Below, piece by piece: positions 23,726 to 35,379 of a DNA stretch of 64,000 nucleotides. A program made the position numbers and the translations under genes. Position 1 is the stretch's first letter. Each line of letters opens with the position of its first letter. The notes beneath the pieces were generated by a model. That model made no database searches, had not been told where the DNA came from, and was given only the letters and a program-made list of their open reading frames with translations. Source of the DNA: Halopelagius longus (GTDB lineage: Archaea; Halobacteriota; Halobacteria; Halobacteriales; Haloferacaceae); contig NZ_FNKQ01000002.1 in the NCBI RefSeq assembly GCF_900100875.1, forward strand, positions 62,001 through 126,000, in the 5' to 3' direction.

Positions 23726-25885
23726 ATGAGCGACGTTCTCGGGCGAAATCGGCTGGACGACGAAGAGAGTCCGTACCTCCGCCAGCACGCGGACAACCCC
23801 GTGAACTGGCAACCGTGGGACGACGACGCACTCGAAGTCGCCCGCGAGGAGGACAAGCCCATCTTCCTCTCGGTGGGCTACTCCGCCTGCCACTGGTGTC
23901 ACGTGATGGCCGAGGAGAGCTTCGAAGACGAGGAGGTGGCGTCCGTCCTCAACGAGTCGTTCGTCCCGATAAAGGTCGACAGGGAGGAGCGACCCGACTT
24001 GGACCGCATCTACCAGACCATCTGCCAACTCGTCACCGGCGGCGGCGGGTGGCCCCTCTCGGTGTGGTTGACGCCGGAGGGCAGGCCGTTCTACGTGGGG
24101 ACGTACTTCCCGAAGGAGGAACGCGCAGACAGGGGGAACGTCCCCGGGTTCTTGGACCTCCTGCGCTCGTTCGCGGAGTCGTGGGAGACGGACCGCGAGG
24201 AGATAGAGAACCGCGCCGACCAGTGGACCGACGCGCTACGGGACAACCTCGAGACGACGCCCGAGGCATCCGGCGACGCGCCGGGCGAGGAGATTCTCGG
24301 CACCGTCGCGGCGGCGGCGGTTCGCGGCGCGGACCGCGAGTACGGCGGGTTCGGCTCCGGCGGCCCGAAGTTCCCGCAGGCCCGCCGCGTCGAATCGCTC
24401 CTCCGGACGTACGTCCGAACCGGCGACGAGACGGCGATGGACGTGGCGACGCAGACGCTCGATGCGATGGCCGGCGGCGGCCTCTACGACCACGTCGGCG
24501 GCGGCTTCCACCGCTACGCCACCGACCGCGAGTGGACCGTCCCGCACTTCGAGAAGATGCTGTACGACAACGCGGAACTGCCGCGTGTCTACGTCGCCGC
24601 GCACCGACTCACCGGTCGCGAGGACTACGCGCAGGTGGCCCGCGGCACCTTCGAGTTCGTCCGGCGCGAACTCCGCCACCCCGACGGCGGGTTCTACAGC
24701 ACCTTAGACGCCAGAAGCGGCGGCGAGGAGGGGACGTTCTACGTCTGGACGCCCGAGCAGGTTCACGAGGCACTCGACGACGAGACGACGGCCGACCTGT
24801 TCTGCGACCGGTTCGGCGTCACGGAGTCGGGCAACTTCGAGGACGGGACGACGGTACTGACGGTGTCGGCGTCCTTCGAGCAACTCGCCGAAGAGTACGA
24901 CCTCTCGGCCGAGGAGGTAGCCGACAGACTCCACGAGGCGCGACAGACGCTGTTCGAGGCGCGCGAGGACCGCGTCAGGCCCGCGCGCGACGAGAAAGTG
25001 CTCGCGGGGTGGAACGGCCTGATGATATCCTCGCTGGCGGAGGGCGGACTCGTCCTCGGCGACGAGTACGTCGAACTCGCGGAAGACGCCCTCTCGTTCG
25101 TCCGCGACCACCTCTGGGACCCGGAAGAGAGGCGACTCGCCCGGCGCTACAAGGACGGCGACGTGAAGGGCGACGGCTACCTCGAAGACTACGCCTTCCT
25201 CGCCCGCGGCGCGTTCGACCTGTATCAAGCGACGGGCGACGCCGAGTACCTCGCGTTCGCCCTCGACCTGACGCGCACGTTAGAAGAGCAGTTCTACGAC
25301 GAGTCGGCGGGGACGCTGTACATGACGCCCGCCGAGGGCGAGTCGCTCGTCACCCGCCCGCAGGAACTCCAGGACCAGTCCACGCCGTCGAGCGTCGGCG
25401 TCGCCGCGTCGCTCCTCCTCGATTTGGACGCCTTCGCTCCCGAGGCGGACTTCGCGTCCGTCGCCGGGGCCGTCGTCGACACCCACGGCGACCGGATTCG
25501 CGGCCGACCGCTCGAACACGTCTCGCTCGCGTTCGCGGCAGAGAAGCGCGCCCTCGGTGGGACGGAACTCGTCGTCGCCGCGGAGGCGCTTCCGGAGTCG
25601 TGGCGCGAGACGCTGGCTGACCGCTACGTGCCCGACACCGTCCTCTCGGTTCGCCCGCCGACGGACGACGAACTCGGACCGTGGCTGGACAGCCTCGGCC
25701 TCTCCGACGCGCCGCCGGTGTGGAAGGGCCGGGAGGCGCGCGACGGCGAACCGACCGTCTACGCCTGCGAGGGGCGGACGTGCTCCGCGCCAGCCCACTC
25801 CGTCGAGGAGGCGTTGTCGTGGCTCGAAGGCGGCGCGGACGACGCGGACGTGTCGCTGGACGACGTGGACGACATCGACCTCTGA
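23726..25885 (+). CDS. YyaL/DUF255-type thioredoxin-domain protein
   Basis: The 719-residue protein begins with a thioredoxin-like domain (NRLDDEESPYLRQHADNPVNWQPW ... SACHWCHVMAEESFEDEEVA, with the CHWC pair near 53-56) and continues as an (alpha/alpha)-barrel resembling sugar epimerases (GGGFHRYATDREWTVPHFEKMLYDNAEL, QDQSTPSSVGVAASLLL). This is the SSP411/YyaL family. A role in thiol or sugar modification is assumed; the true substrate is not known. It is followed convergently by a thioredoxin-family gene. Confidence 0.9.
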   Translation: MSDVLGRNRLDDEESPYLRQHADNPVNWQPWDDDALEVAREEDKPIFLSVGYSACHWCHVMAEESFEDEEVASVLNESFVPIKVDREERPDLDRIYQTICQLVTGGGGWPLSVWLTPEGRPFYVGTYFPKEERADRGNVPGFLDLLRSFAESWETDREEIENRADQWTDALRDNLETTPEASGDAPGEEILGTVAAAAVRGADREYGGFGSGGPKFPQARRVESLLRTYVRTGDETAMDVATQTLDAMAGGGLYDHVGGGFHRYATDREWTVPHFEKMLYDNAELPRVYVAAHRLTGREDYAQVARGTFEFVRRELRHPDGGFYSTLDARSGGEEGTFYVWTPEQVHEALDDETTADLFCDRFGVTESGNFEDGTTVLTVSASFEQLAEEYDLSAEEVADRLHEARQTLFEAREDRVRPARDEKVLAGWNGLMISSLAEGGLVLGDEYVELAEDALSFVRDHLWDPEERRLARRYKDGDVKGDGYLEDYAFLARGAFDLYQATGDAEYLAFALDLTRTLEEQFYDESAGTLYMTPAEGESLVTRPQELQDQSTPSSVGVAASLLLDLDAFAPEADFASVAGAVVDTHGDRIRGRPLEHVSLAFAAEKRALGGTELVVAAEALPESWRETLADRYVPDTVLSVRPPTDDELGPWLDSLGLSDAPPVWKGREARDGEPTVYACEGRTCSAPAHSVEEALSWLEGGADDADVSLDDVDDIDL

Positions 25886-25912
25886 AGCGGGTTCGAAAAC
25901 GCGGGCGAGCGG

Positions 25913-26299
25913 TTACGATTCGAGTCGGTCCGCGAGGTAGACGGCGATGGGGGAGGCCTCCTCCTCGACGAACCGCGCCACCTCCTCGCCGTCGCGTTCG
26001 ACGACGACGGTGGGGATGAGTTCGATGCCGTACTCCTCCACCTTCGGTCCGACCTTGCTCCCGTCGTCAACCTTTTCGACGGGGTAGTGGTGGACGTTCT
26101 CCTCGGGGACGCCCGCGGCGTCGAGTGCGGCCCCGAAGTCGGGCAGTTGCCCCCGGCAGTCGCCGCACCAGTCGCCGCCCCACACCCGGAACACCAGTCC
26201 GTCCTCCGAGAGGGTCTCGACGGCGTCCTCGTACGACTCCTCGTCCCACATCGGGTTCGGCTCCATCGTCTCTAACGTCTGTGACTCGGCGTCGGCCAT
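25913..26299 (-). CDS. Thioredoxin-family protein
   Basis: The 128-residue protein has the active-site segment FRVWGGDWCGDCRGQLPDFGAAL (CxxC as CGDC) and the later GIELIPTVVVERDGEEVARFVEE with the cis-proline (IPT), so it is a thioredoxin fold reductase. It is strongly acidic. I used the ATG at 26299 because upstream residues of the frame do not look like protein. Its position close to the DUF255 gene and the cysteine synthase gene makes a thiol-redox cluster. Confidence 0.88.
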   Translation of the reverse strand: MADAESQTLETMEPNPMWDEESYEDAVETLSEDGLVFRVWGGDWCGDCRGQLPDFGAALDAAGVPEENVHHYPVEKVDDGSKVGPKVEEYGIELIPTVVVERDGEEVARFVEEEASPIAVYLADRLES

Positions 26300-26465
26300 G
26301 GGAGACGGTACCGGACGGAGGGCTTTAATCGGCGCGGTCCCGGTCAGGTTCGCACGCGTCCCGGCCGGGTTCGGTACCGCCTCCCTCTCGCCGCCCGTCA
26401 CGGAATCCGGCGCGTCTTGCCCTCGTCCGCCATCGTTTTCGGTCCGAGTCGTCTACACGTCGGTA

Positions 26466-27434
26466 ATGGACGCGAGTATCCTCGAGACCATCGGGTCGCC
26501 GTTGGTCCGAGTGTCGTCGCCGCCGGGGGCCCTCGTGGCGGCGAAGATAGAGTCGAAGAACCCCGGCGGCTCCGCGAAGGACCGCCCGGCCCTGGGGATG
26601 ATAGAGGCCGCCGAACGCGAGGGGGCGATATCGCCCGGCGACGAACTGGTCGAACCGACGAGCGGAAACACCGGCATCGGTCTGTCGATGGCCGCCGCGA
26701 GCAAGGGCTACGACATCACCATCGTGATGCCGTCCTCGAAGTCGCCGGAGCGGCGCGAAATCATGCGCGCGTACGGCGCGACCATCGAACTCGTCGACGG
26801 CGACATCTCCGCCGCGAAGGACCGCGCCGACGAACTGGAGGCCGAGGGGATGACCCAACTGCGCCAGTTCGAGAACCCCGCGAACCCCGACGCCCACTAC
26901 CGCACCACCGCCGAGGAGATTCTCGAACAGGTGGAGGGGCGGAGCGTCGACGCACTCGTCGCGGGCGTCGGCACCGGCGGCACCCTCTCGGGCATCGGGC
27001 GACGCCTCCGCGAGGAGTTCCCCGAGATGGACATCGTCGCCGTCGAACCCGAGGAGAACGCCGTCCTCTCGACGGGCGAGTCCGGCGACGACGACTTCCA
27101 AGGGATGGGACCGGGCTTCGTCAGCCCGAACCTCGACAGGGACCTCGTAGACGGCGTGGAGACGGTCTCCCTCGACGCCGCCGAGGCCGAGTGTCGCCGC
27201 CTCGCCCGCGAGGAGGGCATCCTCGTCGGGCAGTCCTCGGGCGCGTCGAACATCGCCGCCCGGCGCGTCGCCGAACGACTTGCCGACCCGGACGCCGACT
27301 GCGAGAGCGACGACGCAGGCCCCGTCGTCGCCGACGGGTCGGGCGAGACGCTCCCGGACGACGACTGCCCCCTCGTCGTCACCGTCTTCTGGGATAGCGG
27401 CGAGCGCTACATGTCCACCGGCATGTTCGACTGA
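26466..27434 (+). CDS. cysK: Cysteine synthase-family PLP enzyme
   Basis: The 322-residue protein shows the PLP-lysine motif SKNPGGSAKDRPALGMIEAAE (Lys in SAKDR), PTSGNTGIGLSMAAASKGY, GVGTGGTLSGIGRRL and the serine of LVGQSSGASNIAARR. It would form cysteine from O-acetylserine (or a similar activated serine) and sulfide; the family also contains cystathionine synthases. The ATG at 26466 is the natural start. Its last 28 bases overlap the convergent alpha/beta hydrolase gene. Confidence 0.9.
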   Translation: MDASILETIGSPLVRVSSPPGALVAAKIESKNPGGSAKDRPALGMIEAAEREGAISPGDELVEPTSGNTGIGLSMAAASKGYDITIVMPSSKSPERREIMRAYGATIELVDGDISAAKDRADELEAEGMTQLRQFENPANPDAHYRTTAEEILEQVEGRSVDALVAGVGTGGTLSGIGRRLREEFPEMDIVAVEPEENAVLSTGESGDDDFQGMGPGFVSPNLDRDLVDGVETVSLDAAEAECRRLAREEGILVGQSSGASNIAARRVAERLADPDADCESDDAGPVVADGSGETLPDDDCPLVVTVFWDSGERYMSTGMFD

Positions 27435-28279
27435 AGGAAGAGGCGAATCAGCGCGTTCACGCGGTTCGGCTTCTCGCGCGGCGGCCAGTGGCCGCAGTTC
27501 GGCAAGATGCGTACCTCCGCGTCCGGAACGAGAGACCCCGCGCGGACCGACCACGACTGCGGGACCAGCCTGTCGTCTTCGCCGTGGACGAACAGCGACG
27601 GAACCGACACGTCCGGCAGTCGGTCCACGTAGTTCGTCTTCGGCCCGCGCAGACCGATTTCGGCCCGCTGGAACCGCCGCCACGCCTCCCCGCCGTTCCG
27701 CTGTGCCTCCGCGTACACCTCGTCCACCAGCGTCGGCGAGACGTTGCCGTACCCGACCACCGCCCGAACCGAGAAGTACGCGACGGTGCGACTCCGCGCG
27801 ACGGCCCGCCACGAGAGGTCGCTCAGGTACGGAATCCGCGGGACGAGTGCGCTCAGGACGCCGCCGGGCACCGACCCGCCGAGTCCGTACCCGTCGATGG
27901 CGACCAGCGCGGACACGTCGTCGGCGTGTTCGAGGGCGTACCCGACGGCGACGCCGCCGCCCATCGATACGCCGACGACGACGGGGTCTTCGACGCCGAT
28001 TTCGGGGAGGAACCGTTCGAGCACGCGCACGTAGTAGTCGGTCGTCGGCGTCCGTTCCGGCGGGTCGCTCTCGCCGTACCCCGGCAGGTCGGGCGCGACG
28101 ACGCGGAAATCCTTCGCGAGGGCGGGCATGACTTCCTTCCAGGAGAGCGACGCGCTGTCGAGGCCGCCGCCGTGCAGGAGGACGATGACGGGGTCTTCCG
28201 AGTCGCCGGCCGTCAGATAGCGGAGACCGAGGCCGTCGAGTTCGACTTCTCGCGACTCGGACCCGTATGGAACCGCCAT
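27407..28279 (-). CDS. Alpha/beta hydrolase
   Basis: The 290-residue hydrolase has VIVLLHGGGLDSASLSW (oxyanion loop), VVGVSMGGGVAVGYAL (nucleophile elbow, Ser in GVSMGG), VHGEDDRLVP (acid) and PNCGHWPPREKP (His of the triad). The ATG at 28279 starts at MAVPYGSESREVELDGL. The C-terminal codons lie over the end of the cysK-like gene in antisense. Substrate unknown; esterases, epoxide hydrolases and haloperoxidase-like enzymes share this fold. Confidence 0.88.
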   Translation of the reverse strand: MAVPYGSESREVELDGLGLRYLTAGDSEDPVIVLLHGGGLDSASLSWKEVMPALAKDFRVVAPDLPGYGESDPPERTPTTDYYVRVLERFLPEIGVEDPVVVGVSMGGGVAVGYALEHADDVSALVAIDGYGLGGSVPGGVLSALVPRIPYLSDLSWRAVARSRTVAYFSVRAVVGYGNVSPTLVDEVYAEAQRNGGEAWRRFQRAEIGLRGPKTNYVDRLPDVSVPSLFVHGEDDRLVPQSWSVRAGSLVPDAEVRILPNCGHWPPREKPNRVNALIRLFLQSNMPVDM

Positions 28280-28317
28280 GGCGTCGCCTACGACCTCCCG
28301 AACAAAAAGGTGCGCAA

Positions 28318-28773
28318 CTACCGACCGAACTCGTCGTCGCTCACGCGGACGACGACCGTCTCCTCCACGTCGCGGAGGTCGTACGTCGGCACCGTCCCGT
28401 CGGGCCGCCGGGTGACGTACATCGGTTCGACGAGGCGGCCGTCTTCGAGGCCGTAGACGGCGAGTCGCTCCTTCGTCTCCTCGGGGCGAACCTCGCCGTC
28501 GCGGACCTGTTCCGCGAGGCCGCGAGAGAGCCACTCGGTGTCGCTGATGCTCGGTTCGCGGACGAGGACCGTATCGACGAAGCGGACGAGATACCAGTTG
28601 AGGTCGTTACAGAGAGAGACGGCGGCGCCGACGCTCACCGTGTCGACGGCCACGGAGTTGGCGAACGGCTGGCGTATCTCGTACGTCGAGAGGGCGGCCC
28701 GCGCCGTCTCGCGGGAGAGGAGTTCGTACTGGACGTTCACCTCGGGTGCCCCGACGAAGCAAACCCGCGTCAC
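28318..28773 (-). CDS. Conserved haloarchaeal protein, DUF5804-like
   Basis: The 151-residue cytosolic protein (MTRVCFVGAPEVNVQYELLSRETARAALSTYE ... ANSVAVDTVSVGAAVSLCNDLNWYLVRFVDTVLVREPSISDTEWLSR) matches what I remember of the DUF5804 family, which is confined to haloarchaea. It shows no catalytic motif. It is followed by the alpha/beta hydrolase gene on the same strand, with 38 bases between them. The family name is from memory. Confidence 0.75.
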   Translation of the reverse strand: MTRVCFVGAPEVNVQYELLSRETARAALSTYEIRQPFANSVAVDTVSVGAAVSLCNDLNWYLVRFVDTVLVREPSISDTEWLSRGLAEQVRDGEVRPEETKERLAVYGLEDGRLVEPMYVTRRPDGTVPTYDLRDVEETVVVRVSDDEFGR

Positions 28774-28851
28774 GTTTCGAGCCTGACGGCGGGCGGCTAA
28801 ATCGGTTGCGGTGCGGCGGTCTGCGGTCGATTCCGGGCGCGGTTCGAGCGC

Positions 28852-29139
28852 TCACTCGTCCGTCGGAGACTCGTCGGCGTCGATACCGTCGAGCCACGTC
28901 GTCGCGCACAATTCGTCGCAGAACGACAGCAGTCGTCGCTCGTACGTCAGCTTCGAACCTCCGTCGGGGCGTCTGTCGCGGCCCAGTTCCGCCTGATAGT
29001 GGTCGCCGTCGAGGTTCACGGTGCCGCCGCACGCCGGGCACGTCTCCGTTCCGACCCGCCACGAGGAACGGGGGACCACCTGTCTGACGGTCCACGAGGA
29101 GTCGATTCGGCCGTGGGGAGGGCGGCGCGTCTGTGACAT
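28852..29139 (-). CDS. Zinc-finger protein with split Cys pairs
   Basis: The 95-residue protein has TETCPACGGTVNLDGDHYQ in the middle and FCDELCATTWLDGI near the end: CxxC followed about 40 residues later by CxxxC, a spacing that builds one zinc site. It resembles the HVO-type haloarchaeal zinc-finger families (DUF7576-like). It lacks membrane helices. It stands alone between the thiI and DUF5804 genes. The function may be protein or nucleic acid binding. Confidence 0.7.
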   Translation of the reverse strand: MSQTRRPPHGRIDSSWTVRQVVPRSSWRVGTETCPACGGTVNLDGDHYQAELGRDRRPDGGSKLTYERRLLSFCDELCATTWLDGIDADESPTDE

Positions 29140-29252
29140 CACGCGAGGGTACGTTCCGAACGCACGTAAATCCATTTTAACCCCATTATTCACGGTATAG
29201 GCGGCAGAACGAAGTAAAATGTCCATTATAATCGACGTTCGTACAGACCCCG

Positions 29253-30449
29253 TTACGGTCCGAGGTCCACGACGGACCGGTCCGCCGCCGCCGCCCGCGC
29301 CATCGACAGGAGTTCGTCCGGTTCGGCGTCTTCGACCGCCTCCACCGTCGCGTTCGTCTCCGGGTGCGAGGGGGCGACCCGTTCGCACCCGACGGGGAGC
29401 GTCGAGTCCGAGAACGTATCGAGGGCGCGCGCCTCCTCGACGATGGCCGTCTTGTCCACCGTCAAGAGGGGACGGTGGACCGGAATCGAGACGGCGGCGT
29501 CGGTGGTGGCGAGGTTCGCGCCCGTCTGGGAGGACTTCTGTCCGAGGGACTCGCCCGTCACGACGGAGTGTGCGCTCACCTCGCGGGCCACTGCCTCGCC
29601 GGCGGCGAGCATCGCCCGTCGGAGCGACAGCATCCGCGTGTCGTGCAGTTCCTCGACCACCGTCTGCACCACCTCGCCGCCGGGGACGACGTGGAGTCGA
29701 ACGTCCTCGTCGGGCGCGCGCCGCGAGAGCGTCGTCGCCACCTCCGTCGCGCGGGCGCGGTGGTCCGCGCCGCCGTAGTCGCCCAGATCGACGTACACCG
29801 GCACGATAGAACAACCGCGGCGCATCATCCGCCACGCCGCGACGGGCGAGTCGATGCCGCCGCTGAGGAGGACCACCGCGCGGCCCTGCGTGCCGAGGGG
29901 GAGTCCGCCCGGCCCGTCCATCTGGACGGCGGAGACGAACGCCTCGTCGTCGCGCACTTCGACCCTGTACGTCCGGTCGGGGTCGTCTAAGTCCACGGGC
30001 GCGTCGGTTTCCGCTTGGACGGCGCTTCCGCCCTCCACCTTCAGGTCGCGACTTGAGAACGGGTGCGCCGAGGGCGGGCCGACGCGGCGACTCTCGACGG
30101 CGAACGACTCCTCGGCCCCGTGGCCGCGTTCCGTCGAGAGCGTCCGGAGGGCGTCGGAGACGGAATCGAGCGTCGCGTCGGCCAGCACCGCCGGTCGCGC
30201 CCAGACGACGCCCGGTAGGGTGGCTATCGTCTCCGCGACCGAATCCGCCTCCTCTGTCTCGACGAGGATGCGCGCCCACCGCCTCTCGACGGTTCCCGAG
30301 AGGCCGGCGTCGGCGAGGGCGGCGCGGACGCTCTCGGCGAGTCGCTCCGCCATCTTCGCGCGCACCTCGCTACTCTTCGTCCCGAAGTCCCCGTACCCGA
30401 CAGCGACGACGTTCTCGGCGTTCACTACCGTGCCGTACTCCGCGGTCAC
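29253..30449 (-). CDS. thiI: tRNA 4-thiouridine synthase ThiI
   Basis: The 398-residue protein has a NFLD/THUMP N-terminal part (about 10-165, VAVGYGDFGTKSSEVRAKM and GVVWARPAVLADATLDSV) and a PP-loop AMP-forming domain (RAVVLLSGGIDSPVAAWRMMRRGC, SGGxDS). GESLGQKSSQTGANLATTD and the late PVGCERVAP cysteine fit ThiI. It thiolates tRNA U8 and supports thiamine thiazole synthesis in some lineages. The GTG at 30449 is preferred to the TTG just before it. No rhodanese domain is attached. Confidence 0.92.
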   Translation of the reverse strand: MTAEYGTVVNAENVVAVGYGDFGTKSSEVRAKMAERLAESVRAALADAGLSGTVERRWARILVETEEADSVAETIATLPGVVWARPAVLADATLDSVSDALRTLSTERGHGAEESFAVESRRVGPPSAHPFSSRDLKVEGGSAVQAETDAPVDLDDPDRTYRVEVRDDEAFVSAVQMDGPGGLPLGTQGRAVVLLSGGIDSPVAAWRMMRRGCSIVPVYVDLGDYGGADHRARATEVATTLSRRAPDEDVRLHVVPGGEVVQTVVEELHDTRMLSLRRAMLAAGEAVAREVSAHSVVTGESLGQKSSQTGANLATTDAAVSIPVHRPLLTVDKTAIVEEARALDTFSDSTLPVGCERVAPSHPETNATVEAVEDAEPDELLSMARAAAADRSVVDLGP

Positions 30450-30510
30450 CAATCAGCGTCTCGGTCCGTGGCTCGGTCCGATTCCGCCGCCGAAAACGTC
30501 GACTGCCCTA

Positions 30511-30530
30511 TATATTTACTGTATATTTAC
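30511..30530. repeat. Direct repeat TATATTTAC x2 in the thiI-ppk gap
   Basis: TATATTTAC occurs at 30511-30519 and again at 30522-30530, an 11-base period (one helical turn). It lies in an AT-rich gap between divergent genes, 62 bases upstream of the thiI start. A second box, TATTATAAACTTC, lies 65-85 bases before ppk. These could be paired regulator sites; overlapping TATA boxes are the simpler reading. Confidence 0.45.
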
Positions 30531-30646
30531 CAACAACTACGTTTGACAAAGTGTCTACTATTATAAACTTCTTAATGGGTTACTGGTGGTTTCGTAATTG
30601 ATTGACGACCTCACCCGCGGCAACGGATACCACTACTCCTCCACAA

Positions 30647-33268
<2,622 letters not shown>

Positions 33269-33286
33269 AAAGGCGGCGTCGGTCCC

Positions 33287-34492
33287 TCAGAACGTCGTCA
33301 GGTCGCCGTCGATGGCCTGCCGCGTGATGTCGGTGACGTTCGCGAGGCGGTCGTCGACGATCTCCTCGACGTCGGCTTCGATGTCCGAGAGGGCGACTCC
33401 CTCGTCGGTGACTATCTTCGCGTCCGCGACGTGCGGTTCGTCGATGGGGCGGCCGATCTGGGAGAGCAGGCGAATCTGCAGGTCGCGGATGCCGTCTACC
33501 TCGGCGACGACGGTTTCGGCGATGTCCGTCGACAGCAGGTTGTATATCTTCCCGATGTGGTTGACGGGGTTCTTCCCGGAGGTGGCCTCCATGCTCATCG
33601 GTCGGTTCGGCGTGATGAGGCCGTTCGCGCGGTTCCCGCGGCCGACGGACCCGTCGTCGCCCTGTTCGGCGCTGGTTCCGGTGACGGTGAGGTAGATGGA
33701 GCCCTCGTCGTAGTCGTCGGCCGTGTTGACGGCGACGTTCACCTCTCGGTCGGTGTACTCGCGGGCCACGTCGCCGGCGAACTCCTCGACGGACGCGACG
33801 GCGTCTTTGTACTCCTCTAAGTCGTCGATGTAGGAGTCTATCATCGCGGCGGCGACGGTGATGTCTATCTCGTCGCCCTCGCGCTTGCCCATCACCTTCA
33901 CGTCGGGGCCGAGGTGCGGGTTCTCGTCGGCGTACGTCGAGTTGAGTTGGCGTTCGACGTTCAGCACTATCTCCTCGGTTTCGGTCAACGGCGCGTGGCC
34001 GACGCCGAAGGAGGTGTCGTTGGCCATCGGCACCTGCACGTTCTCCTCGCCGAAGACGTCCTGCAGGTCGCCGGACCCCTCGCCGAGTTTCACGTCCACG
34101 ACGATGTCGGTGCCGAATTCGAGTTCGGGAATGTGCTCGTCGAGGTAGTCGCGGGCGGCCTCAAGAGCGACCGAATCGACGGGGAGTCGTTCGCCGTCGT
34201 ACTTCTTCGTCGCGCGACCCACGATGAGGAGGTAGATGGGTTCGACGACTTCGCCGCCGCCGAAGGCGGGGGCGGCCTCGCCGGCCACGAGTTGGGTCTC
34301 GTCGGTGTTGTAGTGGAGAACTTTCCCCACCCGGTCGAGGTACAGATTCGATAGGGCCCGGGAGACGCTCTCGGCGATTCCGTCGGAGATGGAGTCGGGG
34401 TGACCGATTCCCTTTCGCTCGACGATTTCGACCTGTTGGTCCTCGACGGCGGTCCTGTCGGCCGCCTCGATGCTGATGTTCCGGTCGGTCAT
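33287..34492 (-). CDS. mat: Archaeal S-adenosylmethionine synthetase
   Basis: The 401-residue enzyme is the archaeal [101 protein letters not shown]. It makes SAM from methionine and ATP. The ATG at 34492 (MTDRNISIE) is the standard start, and TTATAGC about 28-33 bases before it fits a leaderless promoter. A GTG six codons upstream extends the frame but is unlikely. Confidence 0.95.
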   Translation of the reverse strand: MTDRNISIEAADRTAVEDQQVEIVERKGIGHPDSISDGIAESVSRALSNLYLDRVGKVLHYNTDETQLVAGEAAPAFGGGEVVEPIYLLIVGRATKKYDGERLPVDSVALEAARDYLDEHIPELEFGTDIVVDVKLGEGSGDLQDVFGEENVQVPMANDTSFGVGHAPLTETEEIVLNVERQLNSTYADENPHLGPDVKVMGKREGDEIDITVAAAMIDSYIDDLEEYKDAVASVEEFAGDVAREYTDREVNVAVNTADDYDEGSIYLTVTGTSAEQGDDGSVGRGNRANGLITPNRPMSMEATSGKNPVNHIGKIYNLLSTDIAETVVAEVDGIRDLQIRLLSQIGRPIDEPHVADAKIVTDEGVALSDIEADVEEIVDDRLANVTDITRQAIDGDLTTF

Positions 34493-34597
34493 TGTGGGGT
34501 CGTTCTTCACCGGCGATGCTATAACTTGCGGAAAAGATTAGCGACACGAGAATTACTATCAAACATCATCCGGCCGACGCGACGGCCCGACGAGGGG

Positions 34598-35170
34598 TCA
34601 CTCCTCGGAACCGAGGAGCATCCCGAGGTACGACGTCCGAATCTGTTCGCCGGGGTCGAGTCCGAGTTCGCGCGCGACGGCGTACGCCCCCTCCCGGACC
34701 GACTCGACGTCCGCCTCCGATCCGGCCTCGCGTTCGATTTCGACGAACTCCCCGACGCCCTCCACGGCGTCGAGGGTGACGGTGTAGCCGTCCACCCGGT
34801 AGAACTCCCGTTCCTTCTCCACCGTCGCCGCCGGTTCGAATCCGAGGCCGTCGAGGACGGCGTCCATCGTCCCGCCGTCGGCCACTTCCGTCTCGTGTTC
34901 GGCCCGCGTCTTCGACTCCGCCTCCACGAGTGGCCCTTTGTAGGTGACGCGCGCCGTCGTCTCCCCGTCTCCCTTCTCACCGTCCCCATCTCCGAGTCGC
35001 GTCTCGCGGCGGATGCGGAGGGCCTCGTCGGTCGCCGCGAAGTCGCGGTGCGGCGCGTCGTAGTAGGTGTCTACCTGCCGCACGCGCCCGACGCGTTCGG
35101 CGCGCCCGTCGTCGAGTTTCGCCCGCACCCCGTCGCGGTCGGCCCGCACCTTGACCTCGACTTCGTACAT
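34598..35170 (-). CDS. CYTH-domain protein, class IV adenylate cyclase-like
   Basis: The 190-residue protein starts MYEVEVKVRADRDGVRAKL (the ExExK signature of CYTH as EVEVK) and has QVDTYYDAPHRDFAATDEALRIRRET, ARVTYKGPLV, ESKTRAEHETEVADG, KEREFYRVDGYTVTLDAVEGVGEFVEIE, the alternating charged strands of the tunnel fold. Archaeal CYTH enzymes are often triphosphatases (thiamine triphosphate or inorganic) rather than cyclases, so the substrate is open. ATG at 35170 from homology of the start. Confidence 0.9.
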   Translation of the reverse strand: MYEVEVKVRADRDGVRAKLDDGRAERVGRVRQVDTYYDAPHRDFAATDEALRIRRETRLGDGDGEKGDGETTARVTYKGPLVEAESKTRAEHETEVADGGTMDAVLDGLGFEPAATVEKEREFYRVDGYTVTLDAVEGVGEFVEIEREAGSEADVESVREGAYAVARELGLDPGEQIRTSYLGMLLGSEE

Positions 35171-35379
35171 GCGTCGGTCGTCGTCCCCGCCGAGCAAAAG
35201 CGTGGGTGACTCCGAAATCCGGTCGGCCCGCCGTTTGCGCCCACCGCCTCTGGCGCGCCGAGAGCGTCGCAGCCGTCGCCTGTGGCCTCCGATTTCGGCG
35301 GAAAACGGCGCGATTCGGGCGTTTTCTCCGCGACGGGCGAAACGTGATTCTTAAGGGTCACACGAGTATTGTACCGCGT

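Noticed and set aside
26325-27812. 495-residue minus-strand frame over the cysteine synthase gene
   Set aside because: Shadow of the plus-strand PLP enzyme, which shows all its family motifs.
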